64,000 nt of DNA from CAVSEK01 sp963726975 (GTDB lineage: Bacteria > Actinomycetota > Actinomycetes > Mycobacteriales > SCTD01), in assembly GCA_963726975.1 (NCBI GenBank), contig CAVSEK010000013.1:868001-932000 (forward strand). The letters run 5' to 3'. This document shows positions 20,989 through 29,466 of the stretch, piece after piece. Below the pieces are notes generated by a model. The model saw only the letters and a program-made list of their open reading frames with translations, was not told where the DNA came from and searched no databases. Positions within the stretch are counted from its first letter, which is position 1. Each line of letters starts with the position of its first letter. A program made the position numbers and the translations under genes.

Positions 20989-22080
20989 TCAGGGGCGGGT
21001 GGCCCCGACGAAGTCGCCCCGGATCGCGGGCTGGACCTTGACGACGTCACCGGTGTGCGGCGCACTGATCATGTTGCCGCCACCGACGTAGATGCCGACG
21101 TGGTGGATGGGGCTGCCGTAGTAGACGAGGTCGCCGGGCTGCAGCGCCGAGGACGACACCTTGCGGCCGGCGGCGTACTGCGCCCGGCTCGAGTGCGGCA
21201 GGGAGACGCCCGCCTGGGCCCAGACCCAGCTCGTCAGGCCCGAGCAGTCGAAGCTCGAGGGCCCGGAGGCGCCCCAGCGGTACGGCGAACCGAGGCGGCT
21301 GTAGGCGGCGCGGACCGCGGCGGCCGCCCGGCCGCTGGCCGGGACGTCGACCGTCGTCCCCGGCCCCGCGACGTCGGCCCGGCTGCGCGACGCGCGCACC
21401 GCGACCGCGGAGCGTGCCGCGTCCTGGGCCTGCTGGGCCGCGCGGGCCGCCTCGAGCTGCGCCCGCTGCTGGGCCTGGAGGCCGTCGAGCAGGGTCTGCG
21501 ACCGGGCGAGGTCGGCCTCGATCGCCGCCTTGCGCTCGGCCGCCTGCTGCTCCACCTGCTGCTGCCGGGCGAGGTCGTCGCGCGACCGGCGGACAGCGTC
21601 CTGGAACCGCTCGCGCGCGACCCGCACCTCCGCCAGCGTGTCCGCCTGCCTGGACGCCAGCCGGTCCAGGGACGTGGCCTTCTGCAGGAAGGCCTGCGGG
21701 TCACGGCTGCCGGTGATGAGGGTGAGCTGCGAGCCGGCGCTGCCCGCGCGGTAGGCGGCGGCGGCGACGTCGCCGACCTGCTCCTGCAGCTGCGTGAGCG
21801 CCTGTTGCTGCCGGTCGACCTCGGCCGCGGCCGCGGCCGCCCGCACGGTGAGCTCCTCGAGCTGGACCTGGGCCTGGGCGTAGTCCTCGACGGCCTGGTC
21901 GACCTGCAGGTCGAGGGCGTCGACCCTGGCCTGGACGTCGCCCAGCGGGTCGGCGGCGCTCGTGCCCGCGGGGAGCACGCCGCAGGTCAGGGCGGTCGCG
22001 AGCGCCACCACCGCTGCCGCAGGTCCCCGTCGGGGGCTCGTCCGGACGTGCGTGTGCCTCGTCGCCACGGGCGCCGACAC
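20989..22080 (-). CDS. NlpC/P60 peptidoglycan endopeptidase with coiled-coil N-terminus (RipA-like)
   Basis: 363 residues. A signal peptide (AAAVVALATALTCGVLPAGTSAA) precedes a long coiled coil (about 45-225, rich in Gln, Ala and Glu) and a C-terminal NlpC/P60 domain with FDCSGLTSWVW (catalytic Cys) and HHVGIYVGGG (catalytic His). Such proteins cut the peptide stem of peptidoglycan during daughter-cell separation. GTG 22080 directly abuts GGAGGAGGA, so a second in-frame GTG four codons later may be the true start. A c-di-AMP riboswitch precedes it. Confidence 0.88.
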   Translation of the reverse strand: MSAPVATRHTHVRTSPRRGPAAAVVALATALTCGVLPAGTSAADPLGDVQARVDALDLQVDQAVEDYAQAQVQLEELTVRAAAAAAEVDRQQQALTQLQEQVGDVAAAAYRAGSAGSQLTLITGSRDPQAFLQKATSLDRLASRQADTLAEVRVARERFQDAVRRSRDDLARQQQVEQQAAERKAAIEADLARSQTLLDGLQAQQRAQLEAARAAQQAQDAARSAVAVRASRSRADVAGPGTTVDVPASGRAAAAVRAAYSRLGSPYRWGASGPSSFDCSGLTSWVWAQAGVSLPHSSRAQYAAGRKVSSSALQPGDLVYYGSPIHHVGIYVGGGNMISAPHTGDVVKVQPAIRGDFVGATRP

Positions 22081-22089
22081 TCCTCCTCC

Positions 22090-22252
22090 GTCGACCGCCT
22101 ACCGGGTGAGCTGACGGGTTCGGGCCCGGGAGAAGCCCTACGGCGCGTCCGCCCGGGTCGACCGGGCCCTCCGCGCCGATTCACCCCAGGGAACACGAGT
22201 GGTTCCCCGGCTCCGCTGCCCCGGTGTCGGGACCGCGGACTCGGCGGTGACC
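22090..22252 (-). ncRNA. c-di-AMP (ydaO/yuaA-type) riboswitch
   Basis: Read on the minus strand the leader contains, in order, CACCGCCGAGTCCGCGGTC, AGCCGGGGAACCAC, CCTGGGGTGAATCGGCGCGG, GTAGGGCTTCTCCCGGGC and CGAACCCGTCAGCTCACCC followed by GGTAGGCGG. These are the conserved blocks of the ydaO/yuaA motif in their normal order and spacing, ending about 10 bases before the NlpC/P60 start. Actinobacterial copies usually control cell-wall hydrolase genes; c-di-AMP generally switches expression off. Confidence 0.9.
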
Positions 22253-22356
22253 CCGCGCCGCCCACCTGCGGTGGACCGTCACGGCGAGGTCACGACGGAG
22301 CGTACCGGGCAGCCCCCGGCGCCTCCACCCGCGTCCACAGCCGGCCCGGCGCACGC

Positions 22357-22569
22357 TCACGACGCCGCGGACCGGGCGGGGCCGGCGCCGGGCGGGCCGA
22401 GCGGCACCAGGCGCAGGCGTGGGACCAGCCCGCCGTCGGCCAGCGCGTCCAGCGCCCGGCGCTCGCCGTCGTCCACCTCGCGCACCCCGTCGTCCCCGAG
22501 CAGGACCGTCACCACGCAGTCAGCGCACGCGAGGTCGCGCACGGCGCAGTCGCCGCAGTCGATGTGCAT
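22357..22569 (-). CDS. Small cysteine-rich conserved protein
   Basis: 70 residues from ATG 22569, with GGAGG about 6 bases upstream. The N-terminus MHIDCGDCAVRDLACADCVV has four cysteines in two CxxC pairs, then a hydrophobic VTVLLG and a C-terminal half rich in Gly, Pro and Leu. Unnamed relatives are common near DNA-metabolism genes in actinomycetes. The cysteine arrangement could bind zinc or an iron-sulfur cluster. It lies upstream of the riboswitch on the same strand and divergent from the nuclease gene. Confidence 0.7.
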   Translation of the reverse strand: MHIDCGDCAVRDLACADCVVTVLLGDDGVREVDDGERRALDALADGGLVPRLRLVPLGPPGAGPARSAAS

Positions 22570-22724
22570 CCCAGCCTCCACAGGTCGGTGCCGGGGAGCC
22601 CGGCCGGCCGGACGCTAGGAGCGGGGTACGACAGGGACGCGCGAGCAGCAGGGGCGCGACGCCGGGGCGACGGCCGACCACCCGCCCGCGGCGCGGCGGC
22701 GCCCTTCCTGTCGCAGGGCGCGCC

Positions 22725-22730
22725 TACGGT
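22725..22730 (+). promoter_or_regulatory. Probable -10 element (TACGGT) for a leaderless transcript
   Basis: TACGGT lies seven bases before ATG 22738, which fits initiation at the A of the start codon. No ribosome site is visible between them. Confidence 0.5.
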
Positions 22731-22737
22731 CCGCGCC

Positions 22738-24565
22738 ATGCTCGTCAGCGCCTCCCCCCGACCTGCGCGACCCGTCCCGGGCGGACCCGTCCCCCTTCCC
22801 GTGCAGGGCACCTTCGACGAGCTGGGGACGCCGCTGCGGGACACCACGTTCGTCGTCGTCGACCTCGAGACGACGGGCGGCTCGGCCGCCACCTGCTCCA
22901 TCACCGAGATCGGTGCGGTCAAGGTCCGGGGCGGGGAGGTGCTCGGCGAGTTCCAGACCCTCGTCGACCCCGTGGGCGGCATCCCGGCCTTCATCGCCGT
23001 GCTCACCGGCATCACCGACGCGATGGTGGCCGGCGCCCCCGACCTGGCCCAGGCGCTGCCCGCCTTCCTGGAGTTCAGCCGGGGCGCCGTGCTCGTCGCC
23101 CACAACGCGCCCTTCGACCTGGGGTTCCTGCGCGCCGGGTGCGAACGGCTGGGTCTGGCCTGGCCGGCCCCCGACTCGGTCGACACCGCCCGGCTCGCCC
23201 GGCGCGTGCTGACCCGCGACGAGGCGCCCGACTGCAAGCTCGCGACGCTGGCCAGGCTCTTCCGGGCCGACACCGAGCCCTGCCACCGCGCGCTCGCCGA
23301 CGCGCGGGCGACCGTCGACGTCCTGCACGGCCTGCTGGCCAGGGTCGGCGGCCTCGGCGTCCACGGCCTGGAGGAGCTCCGGACGTTCTCCGCGCAGGTC
23401 AGCCCGCAGCAGCGCCGCAAGCGGCACCTGGCCGACGCCCTCCCGCACGCGCCGGGCGTCTACCTGTTCCGCGACGCCCAGGGCCGCGTGCTCTACGTCG
23501 GCAAGAGCGTCGACCTGCGCCGCCGGGTGCGCCAGTACTTCACGGCGTCGGAGACCCGCACCCGGATGGCCGAGATGGTCGCCTGCGCCGAGCGCGTCGA
23601 CCCCGTCGTCTGCGCGACGGCGCTGGAGGCCGAGGTCCGCGAGCTGCGCCTCATCGCGGAGCACCGGCCGAAGTACAACCGCCGCAGCCGCTTCCCCGAG
23701 CGGGCCGTCTGGCTGCAGCCTCACCGACGAGGCGTTCCCCCGCCTGTCGCTCGTGCGCAAGGTGGCCGACGACACGCCGCCTACCTCGGTCCGTTCGGCC
23801 CAGCCGCGCGGCGGAGCTGGCGCTGGCCGCCGCGCACGAGGCGCTGCCGCTGCGGCAGTGCACCGCGCGGCTGAGCGCCGCGGCGGCCCCTGGCGGCGGC
23901 GTGCGTCCTGCACGAGATGGGCCGCTGCGGCGCCCCGTGCCTGGGCGAGCAGGCCGGCGGGGAGGGCCGCGACGCCTACGCCGGGCACGTCGACGCCTTC
24001 CGCGCGGCCGTCCTCGGCGACCCGGAGCGGGTCGTGCGCGCCCTCGTCGAGCGGACCACCGCACTGGCCCGCGACGAGCGCTTCGAGGACGCGGCCGCGG
24101 CGCGTGACCGGCTGGTCGCCTTCGTGCGCGCCGCGGCGCGGGTGCAGCGGCTCACCGCGCTGACCCGGGTCCCGCTGCTCGTCGCCGCCCGACCCACCGC
24201 CGACCTCGGGTGGGAGCTCGTCGGTCGTGCGTCGTGGGCGGTTGGTCTCTGCGGGCACGGTGCCGAGGGGCGCCTCCCCGGGCCCCTACGTCGAGGCGCT
24301 GATCGCGACCGGGGAGTCCGTGCGTCCCGTGCCGGGGCCGCTGCCGGCCGCGACCGCCGAGGAGGTCGAGTGCGTCCTGCGCTGGCTGGAGCAGCCCGGC
24401 ACGCGCCTGGTCCGCCTCGAGGGGACCTGGGCGTCCCCGGCGGGTGGTGCCGGCTCGCAGCGGGCGCTCCTCGAGGTCGCCGACGCCGCCCGCGATGCCG
24501 CGGCACCGTTCGCGGACCGGCGGGGGCTGCGGCCGACGGCCCGCCCGGCGCGGCGCGGCGCGTGA
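22738..24565 (+). CDS. DEDDh exonuclease fused to GIY-YIG (UvrC/Cho-like) nuclease (frameshifted)
   Basis: From ATG 22738 the DnaQ-like domain shows VVVDLETTGG (ExoI), AHNAPFDLGFL (ExoII) and CHRALADARATVDV (ExoIII, DEDDh type) within residues 35-205. A GIY-YIG domain follows (GVYLFRDAQGRVLYVGKS... near 240-330), then a UvrC-like C-terminal part. This fusion is a recognised actinobacterial DNA-repair nuclease of about 600 residues. The first 330 codons are intact. Single-base changes near 23720, 23790, 23810, 23885 and 24225 then break the frame, and it ends at TGA 24565. Confidence 0.82.
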
Positions 24566-24580
24566 CCACGGGGAGGCCGG

Positions 24581-24874
24581 TCAGGCGGCGCCGACCACCT
24601 TGTAGGGGTCGTGCTCGGCCAGGAGGCGCTCGAGCCGGGCCTCGTCGACGCGCACCCGCACGGTCGAGGCCTCCTGCTGGTCCCGGACGCACTTGGCCAG
24701 GGTGAAGCTCGACGTGATGAGGAAGAGGGTGCCGATCGACAGGAACGCGCGGACCCAGGCGTCGACCGGGAGGTAGGCGATGCCGGTGCCGACCGCGACG
24801 ACGGCGATGCCGAAGGACGCGGCGGCCTGCAGGTAGAAGGCGGCGGTGGTGCGGGACGGGGTGTCGGGGCTCAT
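24581..24874 (-). CDS. YiaA/YiaB two-helix membrane protein
   Basis: 97 residues from ATG 24874 (an in-frame GTG lies two codons upstream). Two hydrophobic segments, FYLQAAASFGIAVVAVGTGIAYLP and AFLSIGTLFLITSSFTLAKCV, match the YiaAB two-helix domain, followed by a charged cytoplasmic tail. The function of the family is unknown. Convergent with the nuclease gene and divergent from the Lrp-domain gene. Confidence 0.8.
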   Translation of the reverse strand: MSPDTPSRTTAAFYLQAAASFGIAVVAVGTGIAYLPVDAWVRAFLSIGTLFLITSSFTLAKCVRDQQEASTVRVRVDEARLERLLAEHDPYKVVGAA

Positions 24875-24972
24875 GACCACAGTCCAGCGCCCGCCCTGCG
24901 CCGACGCCTGAGTAGGACTACGCGACCCCGGGCGCGGGTGTGCCCGCGCCCCGGGCAGGAGAGGATGCAGAC

Positions 24973-25254
24973 GTGATCACAGCCATCGTGATGGTCCGGG
25001 CGGCGGTCGACCGCATCCCCGAGGTCGCTCAGGCGATCGCGGACCTGGAGGGGGTCAGCGAGGTCTACAGCGTCGCCGGCGACGTCGACCTCGTCGCCCT
25101 CGTCCGGGTCCGCCGGCACGAGGAGCTGGCCGAGGCCATCGCGGGCCGGCTGAACAAGGTCGACGGGGTCCGCGAGACCCAGACCCACATCGCCTTCCAG
25201 GCGTACTCCCGGCACGACCTCGAGGCCACCTTCTCGCTGGGGATCGAGCCGTGA
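24973..25254 (+). CDS. Stand-alone Lrp/AsnC ligand-binding (RAM) domain protein
   Basis: 93 residues from GTG 24973 behind GGAGAGGA. VITAIVMVRAAVDRIPEVAQAI and GEVYSVAGDVDLVALVRV-type strands match the AsnC_trans_reg fold. The DNA-binding helix-turn-helix of full-length Lrp is absent. Such stand-alone copies bind amino acids or related ligands and assemble as dimers or decamers. The stop overlaps the GST start as GTGA, so the two are coupled. Confidence 0.82.
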   Translation: MITAIVMVRAAVDRIPEVAQAIADLEGVSEVYSVAGDVDLVALVRVRRHEELAEAIAGRLNKVDGVRETQTHIAFQAYSRHDLEATFSLGIEP

Positions 25255-26198
25255 CGGCGACCGCGCAGTTCACCGCCGAGACCGGTCAGCGCGGCGAGTT
25301 CGTCCGGCAGGGCAACCGCTTCACCGAGCGGATCACCTCCGACGGCTCCAGCCGGTTCCCGGTGGAGCCGGGCCGCTACGTCCTCTACGTCAGCCTGGCC
25401 TGCCCGTGGGCCCACCGCTCGGTGATCGTCCGACGCCTGCTCGGGCTCGAGCAGGCCCTGCCGCTGCGCGTCGTCGACCCCGTGCGGGACGAGCGCGGCT
25501 GGCGCTTCACCCTCGACCCCGGCGGGACCGACCCGGTCACCGGAGCGGCCTTCGTGTCGGAGCTGTACCAGCGCTCCGACCCCGCCTTCACCGGCCGCGC
25601 GACGGTCCCGTTCGTCTGGGACACCCGCACGGAGCAGATCGCGACGAACGACTACCCGCAGCTCACGCTGGACCTGTCGACGCAGTGGACCGCCCACCAC
25701 ACCGGCGACGCCCCCGACCTCTACCCCGAGCACCTGCGCGCGGAGATCGACGAGGTCAGCGCGGTCAACTTCACCGCCGTCAACAACGGCGTCTACCGGG
25801 CCGGTTTCGCGACGACCCAGGAGGCGTACGAGCAGGCGTACGACGCGCTGTTCGCCCGCCTGCACGAGCTCGACCGCCTGCTCGCCGGGCAGCGCTACCT
25901 CGTCGGCGGCCAGCTCACCGAGGCCGACGTGCGCCTCTACACGACGCTGGCCCGCTTCGACGCGGCCTACCACGGCCACTTCAAGTGCAACGAGCGCAAG
26001 CTCACCGAGCTGCCCGCCCTGTGGGCCTACGCCCGCGACCTGTGGTCGCGGCCCGGGTTCGGCGACACCACCGACCTCGACCACGTCAAGGCCCACTACT
26101 ACGGCACCCACCCGGCCATCAACCCGACCGGGATCGTCCCGAAGGGACCGGACCCGTCCGGCTGGTCCGAGCCGCACGGGCGCGACGACCTGCGCTGA
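25251..26198 (+). CDS. Xi-class glutathione S-transferase / thiol-dependent quinone reductase (YqjG-like)
   Basis: 315 residues. The thioredoxin-like half contains the nucleophile motif SLACPWAHRSVIVRRLLGL (Cys in CPWAH) near residue 47. The helical half carries NNGVYRAGFATTQEAYEQAY and RYLVGGQLTEADVRLYTTLARFD, all diagnostic of glutathionyl-hydroquinone reductases. Actinomycetes usually use mycothiol, so the natural reductant here is more likely mycothiol than glutathione (inference). Cotranscribed with the Lrp-domain gene. Confidence 0.87.
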   Translation: MTATAQFTAETGQRGEFVRQGNRFTERITSDGSSRFPVEPGRYVLYVSLACPWAHRSVIVRRLLGLEQALPLRVVDPVRDERGWRFTLDPGGTDPVTGAAFVSELYQRSDPAFTGRATVPFVWDTRTEQIATNDYPQLTLDLSTQWTAHHTGDAPDLYPEHLRAEIDEVSAVNFTAVNNGVYRAGFATTQEAYEQAYDALFARLHELDRLLAGQRYLVGGQLTEADVRLYTTLARFDAAYHGHFKCNERKLTELPALWAYARDLWSRPGFGDTTDLDHVKAHYYGTHPAINPTGIVPKGPDPSGWSEPHGRDDLR

Positions 26199-26252
26199 AG
26201 CGGCCTTGACGCGCGGCCCCGCCGGCACCACCGTGCGCGCAGGAGGCGCACC

Positions 26253-26909
26253 ATGCAGAGCCGACGGCCACGCGGGCGGCGGGGCAGCGGCGCGGGGCTG
26301 CTCGCGGCGGCCGTGCTCGTCCTCGGGGCGTGCACGGGCTGCGAGGGGCAGGAGGTGGCGGGCGCCTCGGCGGCGGGCGGCCGTCCGCCGGAGCTGACGC
26401 TGGCCGACCTCCCGCCGGGCTGGGCCGAGGTGGCGGCGGGGGGCACCGCGGACGGCGCGCCCACGTGCCTGCGCCCCGTGGACGCCCTGCTCCCCCCGGC
26501 CGACTCCGTCACCGAGCGGGCCTTCTCCGGCGGCGGCCTCGGTCGGCGGCTCGGCCAGCGCGTCCTGCGGTTCCGCGACGCCGCCACCGCGACAACGGCC
26601 CTCGAGCAGGTCCTCGCGACGGTGGTCCCGACGTGCGAGGGCCGTGACGTGGCGACGACGACCGGGGTGGTGCACCTGCACGTCGGCGTCGTCCCCGCGC
26701 CGCCGGCGGGGGACAGCTCGTTCGGCCTGCACGTCACCACCGACGACCTGTCCGGCTTCCGCACGGCGTCCGACACCCTCGTCGCCCTGCGGGGGTCGAG
26801 CCTGGTGGTCCTCGACCTCGGCGGTCCCTTCACCGACGTCCGCGACCTGGACCTCGGGCTGCTCTCAGACCTGCTCCGCGTCTCCGTCGAGAGGGTGCCC
26901 GGACCCTGA
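26253..26909 (+). CDS. Putative lipoprotein of unknown function
   Basis: 218 residues, ATG start with AGGAGG about 7 bases upstream. A basic N-terminus, hydrophobic stretch and lipobox (VLVLGACTGC, cleavage before a Cys) predict a lipid anchor. The mature part has PPELTLADLPPGWAEV and CLRPVDALLPP, a pattern of small cell-surface sensor or substrate-binding-like proteins in actinomycetes, but no catalytic motif. It ends convergently with the next small membrane gene. Confidence 0.65.
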   Translation: MQSRRPRGRRGSGAGLLAAAVLVLGACTGCEGQEVAGASAAGGRPPELTLADLPPGWAEVAAGGTADGAPTCLRPVDALLPPADSVTERAFSGGGLGRRLGQRVLRFRDAATATTALEQVLATVVPTCEGRDVATTTGVVHLHVGVVPAPPAGDSSFGLHVTTDDLSGFRTASDTLVALRGSSLVVLDLGGPFTDVRDLDLGLLSDLLRVSVERVPGP

Positions 26910-26928
26910 CGGCGCGGTCGAGGCCGGC

Positions 26929-27210
26929 TCAGGCGCAGCCCTGCGGACGCTGACGGAGGCGGCCACCCTCGTCCAGCCAGCCGCTCTGCTCGGCCTCCCG
27001 CCGGAACTGACGGGCCGTGTCGGCTCCGACGAGGGACGCGTCCCGCTGCTGCTTCGCGCTCAGCGCGGCCGACCAGGCCGCGCAGCCGCCCGTGCCCGTG
27101 CCCGCGCCCGTCGTCCGCGTGGCGAGCACCACGGCCAGCACGGCGACCGCCAGCACGAGCACGAGCCCGAGCGCCGGGAGCCGGCGCCTGCTCAGGCTGC
27201 GGGCGGGCAC
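26929..27210 (-). CDS. Small single-span membrane protein
   Basis: 93 residues from GTG 27210, which lies inside the last codons of the upstream lipoprotein gene (overlap about 19 bases). A basic N-terminus leads to one transmembrane helix (ALGLVLVLAVAVLAVVLA), then an extracytoplasmic part with two cysteines and RQFRREAEQSGWLDEGGRL. Unknown function; probably cotranslated with the lipoprotein. Confidence 0.5.
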   Translation of the reverse strand: MPARSLSRRRLPALGLVLVLAVAVLAVVLATRTTGAGTGTGGCAAWSAALSAKQQRDASLVGADTARQFRREAEQSGWLDEGGRLRQRPQGCA

Positions 27211-27677
27211 GTCGTGCACCCCTCCAGGTCCACGGCCGCGCCCTGCTCGGCGTCGACCTGCACCCAGCGCCCCCGCACGACGACCGCCCCGTCGGGGCGG
27301 GTGAGGAACCACGTGCCCGTCGGGACGCCGCGGAGCTCGAAGGCACCGCGCCGGTCGGTCTCCGCCCTGGCCACCGCTGCTCCGCCCGCTCCCGCAGACC
27401 CGCCGAGCCCGTTGCTCCCGGGGACGAACTCCGCGGGGAAGAGCCCGACGGTCACGCCCGCTACGGGCGTCGCCGGCCCGCCCTGCGGACCCTCCCGGTA
27501 CTGACCGGTGACGGTGCCGGCAGGCGCTCCCCCGCGTACCGGGGCCGCCGACGACGGCGGCGGACCCGTCGGTCCGGTGGACCCGGTCCGGGCTGTGCCC
27601 GCCGGCCCCCCGGCCTGACCACAGGCCGTCAGGGCCGTCGCGCACGCGACGGCCCTGACGGCCCACGCCCGGGTCAT
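27192..27677 (-). CDS. Carboxypeptidase-regulatory-like lipoprotein
   Basis: 161 residues from ATG 27677. The signal sequence RAVACATALTACGQAGG carries the lipobox LTAC. The mature part is Gly/Pro-rich, then a beta-sandwich-like unit (GVTVGLFPAEFVPG ... TDRRGAFELRGVPTGTWFL), a CarboxypepD_reg/prealbumin-like fold often used for surface binding. It ends CTTCPP. The DNA of the signal sequence is a 19-bp perfect inverted repeat (listed separately). It follows the large secreted-protein gene by 25 bases, so the two are probably one unit. Confidence 0.62.
   Translation of the reverse strand: MTRAWAVRAVACATALTACGQAGGPAGTARTGSTGPTGPPPSSAAPVRGGAPAGTVTGQYREGPQGGPATPVAGVTVGLFPAEFVPGSNGLGGSAGAGGAAVARAETDRRGAFELRGVPTGTWFLTRPDGAVVVRGRWVQVDAEQGAAVDLEGCTTCPPAA
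27624..27663 (-). repeat. 19-bp perfect inverted repeat, 2-nt spacer, inside the signal-peptide codons
   Basis: GGCCGTCAGGGCCGTCGCG at 27624-27642 pairs base for base with CGCGACGGCCCTGACGGCC at 27645-27663. It begins about 15 bases after the lipoprotein start codon and about 40 bases after the stop of the secreted-protein gene. It could act as a terminator or attenuator between the two. Confidence 0.85.
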
Positions 27678-27702
27678 CCCGCAGGACCCCGGGCGACCCG
27701 GC

Positions 27703-29340
27703 TCAGCTCCACCGCTGCCAGGCGAGCAGATCGCGGTTGCGACCGAAGACGACGTTGGACACGGCGACGCTCGCTGCGCTGCTGCAGCTGCCGGCGTTGG
27801 CCGTCAGCGCGAACCCGGAGGCCGCGAAGCCCAGCGACGACGGGTACGTCGGGTGGACGTCGACGTAGTCGCCCCAGCGACGGAGGCCGTCGCTGTTGAG
27901 GCACGCGTTGCCGGACCCGCCCAGGTAGAGGCTGGTGGCCCACGGCTGGCCGGGACTGAGGTCGTCGTCGAGCATGATCCCGGCGCCCGGGTAGTAGCGC
28001 GTCGTCCCCGTGCCGCCGCCCCACTCGAAGGCCATGCCGACGTGGCCCCGGCTGTCGGAGGCCATCGCCGGGTAGAGGATCGCGAAGCTCGACGACCAGA
28101 GCTCCGAGGACCCGAGGTAGGTCAGGTCCGACGCCCGGAAGTAGACCCGCCGGCTGTACGGGAAGGCGTGACCGCCGTCCTGCTTGGCGTTGAACGCCCA
28201 GCCGACGACCGAGTCCGCGCCGCTCTTGCCCGCGATGGCGACGTACCCCGTCCCGGCCATGCGGCTGTCGGTGCGTTGGCACCAGTTGAGCACCGCCCGG
28301 TCTGCGCTCGCGCAGTTGCCGGTGTTGAAGCTCATAAAGCTGAAGGCAGCGATGTTGCGGTCGTAGACGGTCGCGCCGGAGTCGGCGTCGCCCCAGCGCA
28401 GCACGCGGAAGGTGCTGCCGAGCGAGAGGTTGCTCGTCCAGTTGGTGCCCCAGTACATGTAGTCGCCGCCGTTCTGCGTGAAGGCGGGCGAGAACTCGGT
28501 CGTGCGGTAGTACCAGCCGTAGTTCAGGCTGGAGCAGGTCGACTGCTCCTGCAGGGGGATGCGCGCGACGAGCGAGCCGCCGCTGGCGCCGTAGACGTTG
28601 GTCGAGAAGTACAGGAACCGCGTGGACACCGAGAGGTGGTTGTAGTCGAACGACGCCCCGGACGGCAGGCCGAAGGACGACGGGTACCAGTTGTAGTAGC
28701 ACCAGTTGGTGAGGTCGCTGCCGCGGCTGTTGGCGATCACCAGGTGGTTGTTGTACTGCCCCAGCCAGAAGTAGCGGTCGTGGCCGGGGTCGTAGGCGGT
28801 GAGCTGGTCGCAGCAGAAGCCCGACCCGAAGATGGAGAACGGGTCGAGGTAGGACCAGGTGGGCGCGGCGTTCTTGCCGGTGTGGGTGTAGGCGGCGTAC
28901 CAGTTGCCCGTCGCGAAGCCGTCCTTGCCGCTGGTGACCGTGCTGGGCTCGTCGACGCCGGAGCGCTGACCGCCGGCCGAGAGCCGGCTGTTGCGGTAGA
29001 GCTGCAGGTCGTTGGGGGCCTCAGCAGGAGCACCGATCCCGGGCCCCGTCGGGGCCGCGGGCGCCGCCGTGGTCATCGTCCCGCGAGGGCCCGCACCGTT
29101 GCTGTCCTCGTCGGACAGGTAGCGGGCCTGCTCGGGCGTCGGTGACGGCGGGGTGGCGTAGGACCGGCCCTGCACCTGCTTGCCGCTGAGCATCCGGCCC
29201 GACTGCGGCGCCCCGGCGCTCGTGCTGGCCGCGACCGACTCCGGCGGGGCGGCCCCGCTCGGGGGGGCGAGCGCGACCGTCCCGGAGACGAGGAGCCCGC
29301 CGAGGGCGAGCAGGACGGGCGTGCGGCGACGACGGGACAT
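27703..29340 (-). CDS. Large secreted protein of unknown function (beta-propeller-like composition)
   Basis: 545 residues from ATG 29340 with a cleavable signal peptide (LLALGGLLVSGTVALAPPSGAA). The mature chain is rich in Trp, Tyr, Asn, Ser and Gly, and repeats short blocks such as YDPGHDRYFWLGQYNNHLVI, FLYFSTNVYG and YMYWGTNWTSN. These look like propeller blades or sialidase-like beta sheets. At least ten cysteines suggest disulfides. I recognise no catalytic signature. G+C and codon choice look less extreme than in flanking genes. Followed by the lipoprotein gene. Confidence 0.6.
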   Translation of the reverse strand: MSRRRRTPVLLALGGLLVSGTVALAPPSGAAPPESVAASTSAGAPQSGRMLSGKQVQGRSYATPPSPTPEQARYLSDEDSNGAGPRGTMTTAAPAAPTGPGIGAPAEAPNDLQLYRNSRLSAGGQRSGVDEPSTVTSGKDGFATGNWYAAYTHTGKNAAPTWSYLDPFSIFGSGFCCDQLTAYDPGHDRYFWLGQYNNHLVIANSRGSDLTNWCYYNWYPSSFGLPSGASFDYNHLSVSTRFLYFSTNVYGASGGSLVARIPLQEQSTCSSLNYGWYYRTTEFSPAFTQNGGDYMYWGTNWTSNLSLGSTFRVLRWGDADSGATVYDRNIAAFSFMSFNTGNCASADRAVLNWCQRTDSRMAGTGYVAIAGKSGADSVVGWAFNAKQDGGHAFPYSRRVYFRASDLTYLGSSELWSSSFAILYPAMASDSRGHVGMAFEWGGGTGTTRYYPGAGIMLDDDLSPGQPWATSLYLGGSGNACLNSDGLRRWGDYVDVHPTYPSSLGFAASGFALTANAGSCSSAASVAVSNVVFGRNRDLLAWQRWS

Positions 29341-29466
29341 GAGGACCCCCCTCGCCCTGGGGAGGCGGGCGCCTGCGACGACCAGGGCACGGCCGGTGGC
29401 CGCGCCGGAAATGTGGTCCTCGTGTCCCGCCGCGTCAACCCCCGGCGAGCCGCTACCTGGACGGGC

